In this document: piece by piece, positions 1-10,249 of the stretch | Layout: every line of letters starts with the position of its first letter | Position numbering within the stretch: the stretch's first letter is position 1 | DNA from: Ashinkailepas kermadecensis | Lineage: Eukaryota > Arthropoda > Thecostraca > Neolepadidae | Length of the DNA stretch: 64,000 bases | Assembly (NCBI GenBank): GCA_034440615.1 | Contig: JAOTOM010002963.1 | Span: 62,001 to 126,000 of the forward strand | Reading direction: 5' to 3' | The notes under the pieces: generated by a model | What the model was told of the DNA's origin: nothing | Seen by the model: only the letters and a program-made list of their open reading frames with translations | The model's database searches: none | Translations under genes and position numbers: made by a program

Positions 1-19
1 GGTTAGGTCAAAGTAGCTT

Positions 20-177
20 GGTTATTGGTTTTACGACACGTCAACCGTTGAGTCATATAGCGTCTCCAATCTCTCACGCCGATTGGTCGCGGGCGAAGAG
101 TAGCGACAGGTGAGATTCGAACCCACAATCTTTGGATTGCGAGACGAGCATCTTACCCCTAGACCACTCGTCCCCCC
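20..177 (-). mobile_element. tRNA-derived SINE with 15-bp TSD
   Basis: Read on the minus strand this begins with a tRNA-like head containing box A TGGTCTAGGGG and box B GGTTCGAATCT, followed by a unique body and a tail rich in CCAA. The head most resembles tRNA-Pro (GGTCTAGGGGTA..GATTCTCG pattern), but the anticodon arm is degraded, so it is not a working tRNA. Flanks AGGTCAAAGTAGCTT (5-19) and AGGTCAAGGTAGCTT (178-192) form a 15-bp target duplication with one mismatch. A second copy of the same SINE lies at 53266-53428 on the plus strand. SINEs move using a LINE's enzymes; the partner is not identified here. Confidence 0.88.
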
Positions 178-195
178 AGGTCAAGGTAGCTTAGG

Positions 196-326
196 TGAGG
201 TTAGGTTAATGTAGATTAGCCAACTTTGTGTTAACTCAGTTCAAACCCGCTCGCGAGCGTGGTGGCCTGGATCGATTTGAAACACACCAACATTCTGGGT
301 GGTTGGTGTGCATCTAAATATGGTTT
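196..326 (+). repeat. Interspersed repeat, copy 1 (TTAGG-containing)
   Basis: This stretch contains TTAGGTTA, then GTAGATTAGCCAA, ACACACCAACAT and GGTTGGTGTGCATCT, in the same order and spacing as 1292-1424. The two copies are direct repeats about 1.1 kb apart and flank a unique-looking segment. They could be two members of an interspersed family or terminal direct repeats of one element; no TSD decides this. Confidence 0.7.
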
Positions 327-355
327 GCGATGGTAGGTGCAATATAAATCAAAAT

Positions 356-610
356 AGGTGCAGCATTCAACAGGCGCACTTGTATGATTGCCATCTAGCG
401 TTTGTAGTATAAACAGGTGCACCCCGGTGCGGCATTCAAGAGGCGCGCATGTACCAGTGCCATCTGGCGATTATGTTATAAATAGGTGCGCTCCGGTACA
501 GCGTTCAATAGGCGCACTCGTACTAGTGCCAACTAGCTTTGATGTATTAATAGGTGCGCTCCGGTACAGCGTTCAATTGGCGCACTATACTAGTGCCATC
601 TAGCGATTAT
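356..610 (+). repeat. 69-bp tandem array, about 3.7 units
   Basis: Unit starts at 356, 415, 484 and 553 share AGGTGC..CCGGT.CAGC.TTCAA..GGCGCAC..ACTAGTGCCATCTAGCG, giving periods of 59, 69 and 69 bp. Units are 80-90 percent alike by eye. Short modules of this type are often seen in untranslated regions of non-LTR elements, but nothing coding adjoins it. Confidence 0.8.
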
Positions 611-669
611 TCAAAATCGTACATAAATGTATGGTGACTAAGTCACGATAATTCTCTATCGGAGATCTA

Positions 670-1285
670 ATGCATGGTGGTTGGTTTTCCAAAGTTGCCG
701 AGGAATGGTCGTCTGTCTGTATATCTGTGTCTGTGTGTCTGTATGTGCCGCTTCAACGCATGCTGTGCCAAAACGGCCGGGCGGATTTCACTCAAACTTT
801 CACACGTGAAGGGCAATGTCGGCGAACAGATCATGGCGGTGGTTTCTGGTCGCGCGAGTCACGTGTGCACGTGCCACGTGTCGTCAACTGGGGTCATGTC
901 GACATCAGTTACCCTGGGGCGATTTAACATTTAACATAATTTCAGGGCGATCGGGTCAACAAGATGCATGTGAACGAAACCGGTGTGATGGAAGAACGGG
1001 TTGCGCCGAAATCCTCTGTCGTTAAGTAGTTTAGCGTGTGAAATGGGACTTTTTAAGTCCGAATAAGACCAATTTGTGTGCGCCGAATAGGCTTGATTTC
1101 AACCGGCATAGCTCGTGAACTCATGGGCCGATCGACACGAAACCGATACCACGGTGTAGCGAAGACAACCTCCAAGCTTGACAGTGCAAACATTTTTGCC
1201 GCACGCGGCACGTGCGCTCGGAGGATGGGTGTAAAGTGTTTTCATCGATTTTCACGAATGGGTCTGGTGTTGGAAAACGGCTAAG
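670..1285 (+). repeat. Diverged interspersed repeat
   Basis: The segment has a GTCTGT/GTGTCTGT-rich start, then blocks such as CGATCGACACGAAACC and GGGTCTGGTGTTGGAAAACGGCTAA. The same block order recurs, diverged, at about 17640-17985 (GGATCGACACCAAACC, GGGTCTGGTTCTCGGAAACGGCTAA) inside a hAT-like element. No convincing protein is encoded. Confidence 0.5.
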
Positions 1286-1291
1286 ATTGAC

Positions 1292-1424
1292 GTGAGGTTA
1301 AGTTAGGTTAGGTTAGTGTAGATTAGCCAATTTCGGGTTAGTTCTGTTGACACTCGATTGAGAGGGTAGTGGCTTGGGTCGATTTTGAACACACCAACAT
1401 GGTTGGGGGTTGGTGTGCATCTAG
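1292..1424 (+). repeat. Interspersed repeat, copy 2 (TTAGG-containing)
   Basis: Direct repeat of 196-326, with GTTAGGTTAGGTTAG, GTAGATTAGCCAA, ACACACCAACAT and TTGGTGTGCATCTA in the same order. Confidence 0.7.
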
Positions 1425-1429
1425 TCTAC

Positions 1430-3750
1430 TAGGCAGCTTTCAACTTGACATTAGAACCGCATGACCTTTGAAATACATAATATTTTCGAATAAATATTCC
1501 AGGATGGAAAAAATCGTCTTTTTATGGACATAGGTACATTTGTGATCGTGTGTATAATTTTGGTTAAATTCGCGATTCGTTACCATCGTAAGATGAACAA
1601 CATTTGCGGCAATTCCTACACTTTGGTCCCATGTGAATTTCACATACGTTGGTCTCATTTTTTATTGATGGCTATGTTCATCTCATTTACTCGCAATAAG
1701 TATTACAGCACAATTGCACCTGCCCATCTGGGTAAATTAACAACATACTCATGGCAGGAGATTGGACAGTTATCATTTATGGAGGTTTTGCTCATGATCG
1801 AAAGTGACGTATCAACTGCACAACGCCTGTCTAGCTGCATGATGGGGAAGTCAACTTAATACCAGTGATGACTGACGACTGCATCACAATGGAACGGAAA
1901 TGTTCTGTCTTCTCTCTGAACATCGCTGTCCACTGTCCTCGGCAACAGGCGTGTTATTTTATATACGTTTGAAGGGGTAAGTGCCCCCCCAATGTTGGCT
2001 TTTCCCCCAGTAATTTCAACTTTTAACATGGAAACATATGGACTATGCCCTTAATCCATTTGGGCCTGACTATTGCCTTCATGCATTTTGCCACCCAATA
2101 AATTTCAGAAATCTACACCCGTGCTCGATAACCTTGACTGCATTACACGAAAGCAGGCTCATTCTAACTGCATTTGGAACGACATAAATTTCTAATAAAA
2201 AAACACGAGCTAGGCAATCAACAAAATTGCATTATATTTCAACTAAAACAGCTTACGGGAGCTTGCAGCCTACGTTATGGGCGCTGAAGTGTACAAACCC
2301 AGAGTCACAATTTCGTTTTTAACCATGCAGCGAGACAGCGAAGCCAATTCAGGGAATCAACGTTCGGCTTTTCGGTTCAGATGCCACGGACACATCTTCT
2401 TAAGATGACTGCCAGCTAGGGCGAACCCCGAGCCGGTGTACTCCCGTGTTTATGGTACGAAAATCCACTGGAGCTGCCCTTCCAGGCTTAGGCCGGTCTC
2501 ATCGTCAGGCTATTGAAATCGAAAATCTTTGCTGTCATGATGCTCTGACTTTTAATTTATTCAGTCAGAGTCCGATGTGCTTTTTCGAAAATGTTGATCC
2601 TTGCCAATGTGTTATCACAATATTCTTCACGAAGTGCTCCTGGTCTGAGTTGAAGCGAAGACGTTGCCGCCAGCATCTCCGCTCCCGAGAAGCTTTCAAT
2701 GGCGTGCTACCTTGTAATCCAACGCTTTCAGGTTTCAATTTTCTCAATCAGAACCAGATCTGCTCTGTCTAGGTTGAGATGTACTGCCTTTCACCACACC
2801 ATTTATCTGACCTACTCTCAACCTTTGCTCCAAGGAAGGGGTTTGCGATGGCGTTCTGGCGCGCGGCCAGCTTACTATGCATCTTACAGCGCAGCCGGCA
2901 CTTACCATCCATCCCCTTTCCCAAAGGTGTAACGTTCTTGACTGGTTTTCCGGGATCTCGGGTGCAGTTCCGTGTATCGATGACGCTTTTTATATCGGCC
3001 TGTCGGTAATGCAATTTGGTGAGTGCATCATCGCATCCGAAATCACTTCAGCCCCGGATGCATGCTTGAAAGCGCGTGGCTGCATAAACACTTATGGCAC
3101 TGCGCCATACGAGTGATACCCATACACGGAAATTCGGCAGCACTATGTTTTAGCACCTGCGTTCGCTCCTGTTTTCGCGTGCAGTGTAGTCGCCTTACAA
3201 TGGTACTAGAACCACACCACTGGCTCCAATCGACAATGTTGACCGTGACTGGTACGCGTTCTGGAAAGAATATTTACAGGGTCTTGTGGGTGATGTTGTG
3301 GAACGGCCGAAGTGTTCTTGACTCCTTGCTTAGTGCTTGTAGTAGACAAAGACCATTTCGCTTTGGACGCAATCTCGTACGAATATCAAGCAACTTGGGG
3401 ATGGTCGACCTTCCAAGCTGGACATTTATGTTGCATTTTTATATTCCACTACTTCAGTCCTATGTCCAAATAATCTAACTTCGCAGTATTTACCTTGACA
3501 CTCTCAGTATGTTCAAGGAAGGAGTCTGATTTCGCTGTGTAACCTCACAGTGTGCGTGAAGGCCCGCCCAGAGCATCACAAAATCATTCCACCTTAGAAT
3601 ATGTTTAATACAACGAAGAATGGCTCTTAGATCCTCCTGGGTTTTAGACATTGCGTGTAAAGAAAACATACGACCTTCAATATACCAGGAGGTGCTGAGT
3701 TGACATCAAAAGTAACGATAAAGATTATACTTTATTGCTCAGCGTTTCGG
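1430..3750. other. No supported gene
   Basis: Open frames here are short and match no family I recognise. The longest, plus strand 3023-3478, lacks recognisable domains. A short stretch at about 1970-2015 resembles the AAGGGGTAA..CCCC..AATGTTGGC motif of the large hAT-like elements (20850-20895, 48005-48040, 59445-59475) and may be a small fragment of one. Confidence 0.4.
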
Positions 3751-3752
3751 CC

Positions 3753-3803
3753 AGGGGCCATCGTCAGGAGTGGGGCCATCGTCAGGGGCCATCGTCAGGA
3801 GTC
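3753..3803 (+). repeat. Short GGGGCCATCGTCAGG tandem
   Basis: Three copies of GGCCATCGTCAGG with alternating AGT spacers. The stretch 3804-4450 that follows shows nothing recognisable. Confidence 0.7.
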
Positions 3804-4454
3804 TTAGAGCATGTCTTGTGTTCGTTTTATTGCCGCACAGAGCGCACCAATCGAAAGCAAGTGAAGCACTGGAATTGCCAGAATGCATTGTTTAAATGTA
3901 GGCCTAACAGTGAAGGTGTTAGCATGATATATTCCAAAACGTGTATTGCGTGGACTGCCGAGTCCTGCGCGTGACAAATTTCGCTGATGCTTATGTTTTG
4001 TCTTCTGAAGCTCGCTTTAAGTTGTGGTATGCGCCATGGTGTTATTATAAAAGCATGAACAGTTTTATTACGAACAAACAAGCAACAAATGGGTAATGAC
4101 AGTCATTGAACTGAGATGGAGCAATCGGACCAGTGCCCAAAGGAAATCTTAACAATTGGACAATTATGTGAACATACTGGAGAGTTGAAATGGCTTTTCG
4201 TTTCATTATTACTTAATATTTTTGCATTATTTATGCCAATTAGTATAACTAATGCAACAAAAACACAAAGTGGTGTTGCATATGTCGATGGGTAAACACA
4301 GAGCACAAGAGCCCCTGGTGACTAGTAATCATCTGGCAACCGGCTACCAAATCTATGTACCTGCTTATGACCTACAGGCAATGTAAGAGCTCTAATTCTA
4401 GGACCACAGCTACAACAGGAACTGGACAAGAACAGCTACAACAGGAACAACTGT

Positions 4455-5602
4455 GTACCCCTTGACGTTATCAACATGATGTACTGTTTAGCGCGCTATG
4501 TACTCCCTGACGTTATCAACATGGTGTACTGTTTTAGCGCGCTATGTGTACTCCCTGACGTTATCAACATGATGTACTCTTTTAGCGCGCTATGTACTCC
4601 CTGACGTTATCAACATGATGTACTGTTTTAGCGCGCTATGTGTACTCCCTGACGCTATCAACATGAAGCACTGTTTTAACGCGCTGTGCACTTCCTGACG
4701 TTATCAACATGATGCACTGTTTAGCGCGCTATGTACTCCCTGACGTTATCAGCATGATGTACTGTTTTAACGCGCTATGTGTACTCCCTGACATTATCAG
4801 CATGATGTACTGTATAGCGCGCTATGTACTCCCTGACGTTATCAACATGATGTACTGTTTTAGCGCGCTATGTGCACTCCCTGACGTTATCAACGTGATG
4901 CACTGTTTTGACGCGTTGTGTACTCCCTGAAGTTATGAACATGATGTACTGTTTTAGCGCGCTATGTGTACTCCCTGACGTTATCAAAATAATGTACTGT
5001 TTTAGCGCGCTGTGTGAACTCCCTGACGTTATCAACATGACACTGTTTTAGCGCGCTGTGTGTACTCCCTGACGTTATCAACATGATGTACTGTTTTAGC
5101 GCGCTATGTACTCCCTGACGTTATCAACATGATACTGTTTTAGCGCGCTATGTACTCCCTGACGTTATCAACATGATGTACTGTTTTAGCGCTCTGTGCA
5201 CTCCCTGACGTTATGAACATGATACTGTTTTAGCGCGCTATGTGTATTCCCTGACGTTATCAACATGATACTGTTTTAGCGCGGTATGTGTACTCCCTGA
5301 CGTTATCAATATGATGTACTGTTTTAGCGCGCTGTGTGTACTCCCTGACGTTATCAATATGATGTACTGTTTTAGCGCGCTATGTGTACTCCCTGACGTT
5401 ATCAACATGATGTACTGTTTTAGCGCGCTATGTGTACTCCCTGACGTTATCAATATGATGCACTCTTTTAGCGCGCTGTGTGTACTTCCTGACGTTATCA
5501 ATATGATGTACTGTTTTAGCGCGCTATGTGTACTCCCTGACGTTATCAACATGATGTACTGTTTAGCGCGCTATGTGTACTCCCTGGCGTTATCAACATG
5601 AT
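4455..5602 (+). repeat. 48-bp satellite array, left block
   Basis: About 24 head-to-tail units with core CTCCCTGACGTTATCAA, then CATGATGTACTGTTTTAG and the self-complementary TAGCGCGCTA. Unit length varies between 44 and 48 bp through small indels. Because 48 is a multiple of three, frames of about 100 residues open on both strands; they are by-products of the repeat. The array is split by an insertion at 5603-6045 and continues to about 6655. Confidence 0.95.
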
Positions 5603-6045
5603 CATAGGCGAACCGGAGGGGGGCAGGGGGCCCGGCCCCCTCCATGAGACCAAAGTGCCCTTTTGGCCAAAAGTGCCCTTTTGACCGAAAAGTGCCCTCT
5701 TGGCCGGAATGTCCCAAATTTAGCCAAAAAATCACCTGCCTTATGTGCCCCGCCTGTGCCAAAGGTGCCCTTTGGGCCCAAAACTGCCCTTTTGGCCTAA
5801 AAATGACATTCCCTTGTGCCCTTTCCTGTCCTATGCCTTATTGTAAATACAAGGGTTCGGTGCTATAACATATAACGTGTCCCATGGAAAATTCACGACG
5901 CAACCCCCCGGTCAGCAAACCTTCCAGTGTGCCCCGGGCCGCAAAGTGCCCTTTTGGAGCCGGTCAAGTGCCCTTTTGGAGCCGGCCAAGTGCCCTTTTC
6001 GGTCCGGGCCCCCCCCCCCATGGAAAAATCCTGGGTGCGCGCCGG
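5603..6045. mobile_element. 443-bp hAT-like MITE inside the 48-bp satellite
   Basis: The insertion is bounded by perfect 8-bp direct repeats AACATGAT (5595-5602 and 6046-6053), both in phase with satellite units. Its ends, CATAGGCGAACCGGAGG and, read inward from the right, CCGGCGCGCACCCAGGA, are weak inverted repeats with the GGCG..ACC form of hAT termini. Long G/C runs lie just inside both ends. The interior holds some ten copies of the short motif AGTGCCCTTTTGG. There is no coding capacity, so it would need a transposase from elsewhere. Confidence 0.8.
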
Positions 6046-6655
6046 AACATGATGTACTGTTTTAGCGCGCTGTGCACTCACTGACGTTATCAACATGATG
6101 TACTGTTTAGCGCGCTATGTGTACTCCCTGACGTTATCAACATGATGTACTCTTTAGCGCGCTATGTGTACTCCCTGACGTTATCAACATGGTGTACTGT
6201 TTTAGCGCGCTATGTGTACTCCCTGACGTTATCAACATGATGTACTGTTTAGCGCGGTATGTGTACTCCCTGACGTTATCAATATGATGTACTGTTTTTA
6301 GCGCGTTGTGTGTACTCCCTGACGTTATCAATATGATGTACTGTTTTAGCTCGCTATGTGTACTCCCTGACGTTATCAACATGATGTACTGTTTTAGCGC
6401 GCTATGTGTACTCCCTGACGTTATCAATATGATGTACTGTTTTAGCGCGCTGTGTGTATTCCCTGACATTATCAATATGATGTACTGCTTTAGCGCGCTA
6501 TGTGTACACCCTGACGTTATCAACGTGATGCACTGTTCTAGCGCGCTGTGTACTCCCTGACGTTACCAACATGATGTACTGTTCTAGCGCGCTGTGTATT
6601 CCCTGACGTTACCAACATGATGTACTGTTTTAGCGCGCTGTGTACTCCTGTACGA
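6046..6655 (+). repeat. 48-bp satellite array, right block
   Basis: About 12-13 further units of the array that begins at 4455, with the same GACGTTATCAA and TAGCGCGC cores. From 6656 to 7186 no feature is recognised beyond AT-rich TATTTAGTTAGG-like repetition near 6715-6765. Confidence 0.95.
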
Positions 6656-7186
6656 ACTTTTGTATTGACGAACTTTCGTCCTTATGAACATTTTTGTCCT
6701 GAAGTAAGGTAATTTATTCAGTATTTAGTTAGGCACTAAATTGAAGTATTTAGTAACTAAGTAAGGTCAAACATAGTTAGCTACTTCTGACGACTTTTTC
6801 TTACCATAAAACACTCCCGAGTCAAATGTTTCAACACGACGCATGATGCAGACAATCATTTTGACTTTATTTCGTTATAATACTGTCGTTCAAAGGTGCA
6901 AAGCTTAGCTGAAAGTAAAACACCGCCAAGCATTCCCAATGAACAAGCGACATCAAAACTCGACCCAAAAATTGCAATACATATTCGCACGCTACTTGTC
7001 CGGTGTAGTACGGACAGATATTTGTGCAAGTGTTACGCGACGGTAAGTGCATTACCCTATGTTGCATGGTAGCACAAATGTCAGTCTAACTTGAACGAAA
7101 GAATAGTTCTACTGTGTATCTATCCATGGCCATGTATAGCTTGGTTTTATGGTCATTGGTCGGACAGCTCCAGTTCACCACACCTG

Positions 7187-7306
7187 CCCACACTAGCTGC
7201 TGGTAGCCCACACTAGCTGCTGGTAGCCCACACTAGCTGTTGGTAACCCACACTAGCTGCTGGTAGTCCACACTAGCTGCTGGTAGCCCACACTAGCTGC
7301 TGGTAA
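7187..7306 (+). repeat. 20-bp tandem array, 6 units
   Basis: Six exact-length copies of CCCACACTAGCTGCTGGTAG with single substitutions (GCTGT, TAACC, TAGTC). The following stretch 7307-7585 shows no feature. Confidence 0.9.
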
Positions 7307-7587
7307 CGCGGAAATACAGCGTGTCACAAATGGCTACACTATTCAGTTCATGCTTGCAGCAGCGCTATCGAATATCATCAGTCATGATTATGAACAGTGT
7401 TAGCCTCCATTGCGCATCATTAGAGGCACACACTGCAACACGTCGCATGGGCATTGTATAACAATGGAACATGTTGCACATTTGATGCCAATTTTCCACA
7501 CCATCGGCAGCAAGGTCTGAAGCACTGTTCAGCTAACAGCCACCCTTGCGGACGGGACTTAAGTCACTCCGGTGTCGCAGCGTTGCA

Positions 7588-7978
7588 CTTACGTAGCCGT
7601 CTCTGGCCTCCACGTAGCCGTCTCCGACTTACGTAGCCGTCTCCGACTTCTTACGTAGCCGTCTCCGACTTCTACGCCAGTCACCTTCTTACGTAGCCGT
7701 CTCCGACTTCTACGCCAGTCACCTTCTTACGTAGCCGTCTCCGACTTCTACGCCAGTCACCTTCTTACGTAGCCGTCTTTGACTTACGTAGTCTGGCCTC
7801 CACGTAGCCGTCTCCGACTTACGTGGCCGTCTCTGGCCTCCACGTAGCCGTCTCCGACTTACGTAGCCGTCTCTGGCCTCCACGTAGCCGTCTCCGACTT
7901 ACGTAGCCGTCTCTGGCCTCCACGTAGCCGTCTCCGACTTACGTAGCCGTCTCCGACTTCTACGCCAGTCACCTTCTG
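7588..7978 (+). repeat. Composite ACGTAGCCGTCTC array
   Basis: Every unit contains ACGTAGCCGTCTC. Two alternative linkers alternate: TGGCCTCC (a 40-bp double unit) and CGACTTCTACGCCAGTCACC (about 38 bp). The left part uses one form and the right part the other, with mixing at both edges. Confidence 0.9.
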
Positions 7979-8453
7979 AGATGCTTCGGTGGCCAGCTGA
8001 ACCGCCCTCTCAACGCCTGTGTGTGCACAAGGTACGGTGGAATGCTGGGGTGAGTGCGGACGATGCCACTGATGTGATCGTCAGAGATGATGAGGGTTAT
8101 CGGAGGCTCGGGGATCGTCTCAATCTCTCAGTCGATTATCTCTGTGTAGTCCGTTGACTCCCTCTGATCGACAGGGAGACGGAACAGGCGGACTTGGTCC
8201 GGTGTCTCGCCCTTGAGCCAGCCTCGCAGCACTGCAGAAACCGCCCTTTCACGAGTTGCCATACTCTCGTTGGTGGCTAATGCCCTGGAGCACTGGGCTC
8301 ACCAGCTTTGTCAGGAGCGAATGGAGCTCTGTTAGCAGCACAACGCCTTTTGTACAGGTTCTTGGCACCGTCCTGACAAGTCCAGTTCTGCTTGATACGG
8401 AACAATATCGCTGCATAGTGTCCAACGATTAATTGAACCTGTTGCCGACAGAC

Positions 8454-8839
8454 ACTGCATGTCGCACTGTGGTCTGCCGTTCGCGGGCAGCCGCGACATC
8501 GGGCTGGACACCGCAGGTCTAGCGACGACGTGTTGGCTAGACCTGTGGGGCGTCCCCGTCGCGTCGCCCATATTTGTTCTGCGTATTTGCTGAACGCCGG
8601 CCGCGGCGCAGGTGCGAGATGTTTTGCGACCCGTCGACCCTTTTACACTGCATGTCGCGCGGTGGTCTGCCGTTCGCGGGCAGCCGCGACATCCGGCTAG
8701 ACACCGCATGTCCAACGAGACGTGTTTGCTCGACCGGTGGGGCGTCCCCGTCGCGTCGCCCGTATTTGTTCTGCCTATTTGTTGAACGCCGGCCGCGGCG
8801 CAGGTGCGGGTGTTATGCGACCCGTGACCCCTTTCTCTC
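8454..8839 (+). repeat. 193-bp direct tandem duplication
   Basis: ACTGCATGTCGC starts at 8454 and again at 8647. Both copies continue with TGGTCTGCCGTTCGCGGGCA, GACATC.GGCT, GGGGCGTCCCCGTCGCG and AACGCCGGCCGCGGCGCAGG. The pair sits immediately upstream of a TATA-like motif. Confidence 0.85.
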
Positions 8840-8859
8840 CTTGTCTCAGCTGGCCCTTA

Positions 8860-9010
8860 CCTTCATATATAAGCGGCGCGTCTACACCCTCTCGCTCTCT
8901 TCTTCTGTCGTCTTCGTCAGGTGCACTGCACCTCTGCCGTCTCGCCGTCGCCAATATAGAAATGAGTACTTTGAGCGAGTGTTGAAGTGATAAGTGGAAC
9001 AGTGAGTGAT
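8860..9010 (+). promoter_or_regulatory. TATA-containing promoter-like or LTR-like stretch
   Basis: TATATAAG at 8866-8873 is followed about 45-50 bp downstream by an initiator-like TCAGG in TTCGTCAGGTGCACTGC and then by a CAGTGAGTGATCAGTGAAG leader-like run. With the duplicated GC-rich block upstream this resembles U3/R of an LTR retrotransposon or a strong core promoter. No second LTR, primer-binding site or gag/pol frame was found, so the call is tentative. Confidence 0.35.
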
Positions 9011-9132
9011 CAGTGAAGTGAATTGAGGAACCACACGCAGCACTGCTCGTCACGGCTGGGGCACCGTGCCTGACTGTTTTTTCCTGCTTTCTTTCCACGT
9101 TTTTCGTACTCCTTCATGTCCTAATGCCACTG

Positions 9133-9305
9133 CTCTCTTGAATTGGAGGGTTCCTTCACTCTTGAATTGGAGTGCTCTTATCTAGGTCCTAGCTCTCTTG
9201 AATTGGAGGGTTCCTTCACTCTTGAATTGGAGTGTTCTTGATTTTGGCCACTGCTCTCTTGAATTGGAGAGTTCCTTTGTCTCCCTTGAATTGGGGAGCT
9301 CTAAC
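9133..9305 (+). repeat. 60-bp tandem array with TTGAATTGGAG
   Basis: Unit starts at 9133, 9193 and about 9254 share CTCTCTTGAATTGGAG.GTTCC, and a second TTGAATTGGAG lies within each unit. About 2.8 units. Confidence 0.85.
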
Positions 9306-9557
9306 CTACAACCTCTATTATTACGTCCACCTTTATTTAGGTTACGTCGATTATTTCTTTATATTCTCCCATCACACATCTTTCCGACCTCTCACATTGC
9401 AATTATTTGTTCCTCTTCCTATTGTTATTCCAATAAATTCCTTTCACATGGTATTCCCGCTTATTTCTCCCTCGCTCTCTCTTCTATACCATTCTCTTTA
9501 GGCCTCTTGGCCATTCTACCCAATGCTGCAGGGCGCCAACCACATATATACAGTCCA

Positions 9558-9720
9558 CTATGAGCGGTTGAGCACGGCGTCCGCAACAGAACCAGCGGTA
9601 CTAGTTTCTCCCCTGGTGGATGTGACCAGCAACAGTTGGGTCTTATTCTGGTTCAGCTTGAGCCGGTTCAGGTGTGACCACTGCATCAATGAACCGAGGG
9701 ACAGGACGGGGAGTGGCAGA
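9558..9720 (-). pseudogene. Non-LTR retrotransposon RT fragment, inverted 5' part
   Basis: The minus strand encodes SLMQWSHLNRLKLNQNKTQ followed by LLLVTST. This is the W...LKLN..KT..L.. block found after the catalytic YVDD region in RTs of CR1/L2/Jockey-type LINEs. The conserved segment starts near 9715 and runs toward lower coordinates. Directly next to it, on the opposite strand, lies the part of the same RT that should come later (9733-10075). The arrangement is that of a 5'-inverted LINE insertion. The fragment is far too short to act, and the catalytic motif is absent. Confidence 0.72.
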
Positions 9721-9732
9721 AGCTGCACCTCC

Positions 9733-10075
9733 ACGATGAAGCGCGAGCTGCAGCGAGTCATTAACGACGGTGCCAGAATCGTGACTCCAGCTGAGCAGCT
9801 GATCGACGTGATCCCGTCATCCCTAGTCACACGTCAACTCCAGTGGCCAACAATGGAGCAGCTCATCAAAGAAAGGGTCGTCATCGTCATCCACAAGGTA
9901 CTCACATGTGAGACGTCACCCAGCGCTCTCAGGCTTGGGCTGGCCTGCAGGGACAGCGTGACTGCGCCTGCAACTGGTGTTCCGGCTCGCGTCTCCTGCA
10001 ATTACCTCAAGTCCGTACCGAGTCGCGAAGGGTTTATCCCTATGCCGCGCCTCAAGAACTTGGAACGACGCACCA
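9733..10075 (+). pseudogene. Non-LTR retrotransposon RT fragment, 3' part
   Basis: The plus strand encodes KRELQRVINDGARIVTP, then LVTRQLQWPTMEQLIKERVV and HKVLTCETSPSALRLGL. This corresponds to the RT-thumb region of CR1/L2-type ORF2 proteins (LQRVLNAAAR.V ... LHWLPV..R..FK...L.HK.L). It ends with loss of similarity after about 10075, although the frame stays open to 10242. About 60-80 residues expected between the LKLN block and LQRV are missing at the head-to-head junction (9715-9735). No endonuclease or catalytic domain is present. Confidence 0.72.
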
Positions 10076-10249
10076 CGGGCAGGCAGAGACGAGGAGACTG
10101 CGAGCACGTGCCAGCTGGCAGTGCATGGCTGGCTGCGCCCTGTGTAGAGCGTCCACGGCTACCGGCTGACAGTGTACAACTGGGATTATCACATTCTTGT
10201 GGCTGCTGTCATGTTGTATTCTTTTCAGCCATCCTGACGTAATGCCGGT

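Noticed and set aside
1296..1320. Telomeric TTAGG array
   Set aside because: Only three or four imperfect units inside an interspersed repeat; far too short for a telomere, though compatible with arthropod origin.
3023..3478. A 151-residue open frame on the plus strand
   Set aside because: No recognised domain, ordinary composition for a chance frame, and no splice or promoter signal that would support it.
9523..10242. An intact 239-residue gene
   Set aside because: Only its middle third matches LINE RT, the left part is the antisense of an inverted RT fragment, and the ends have no domain.
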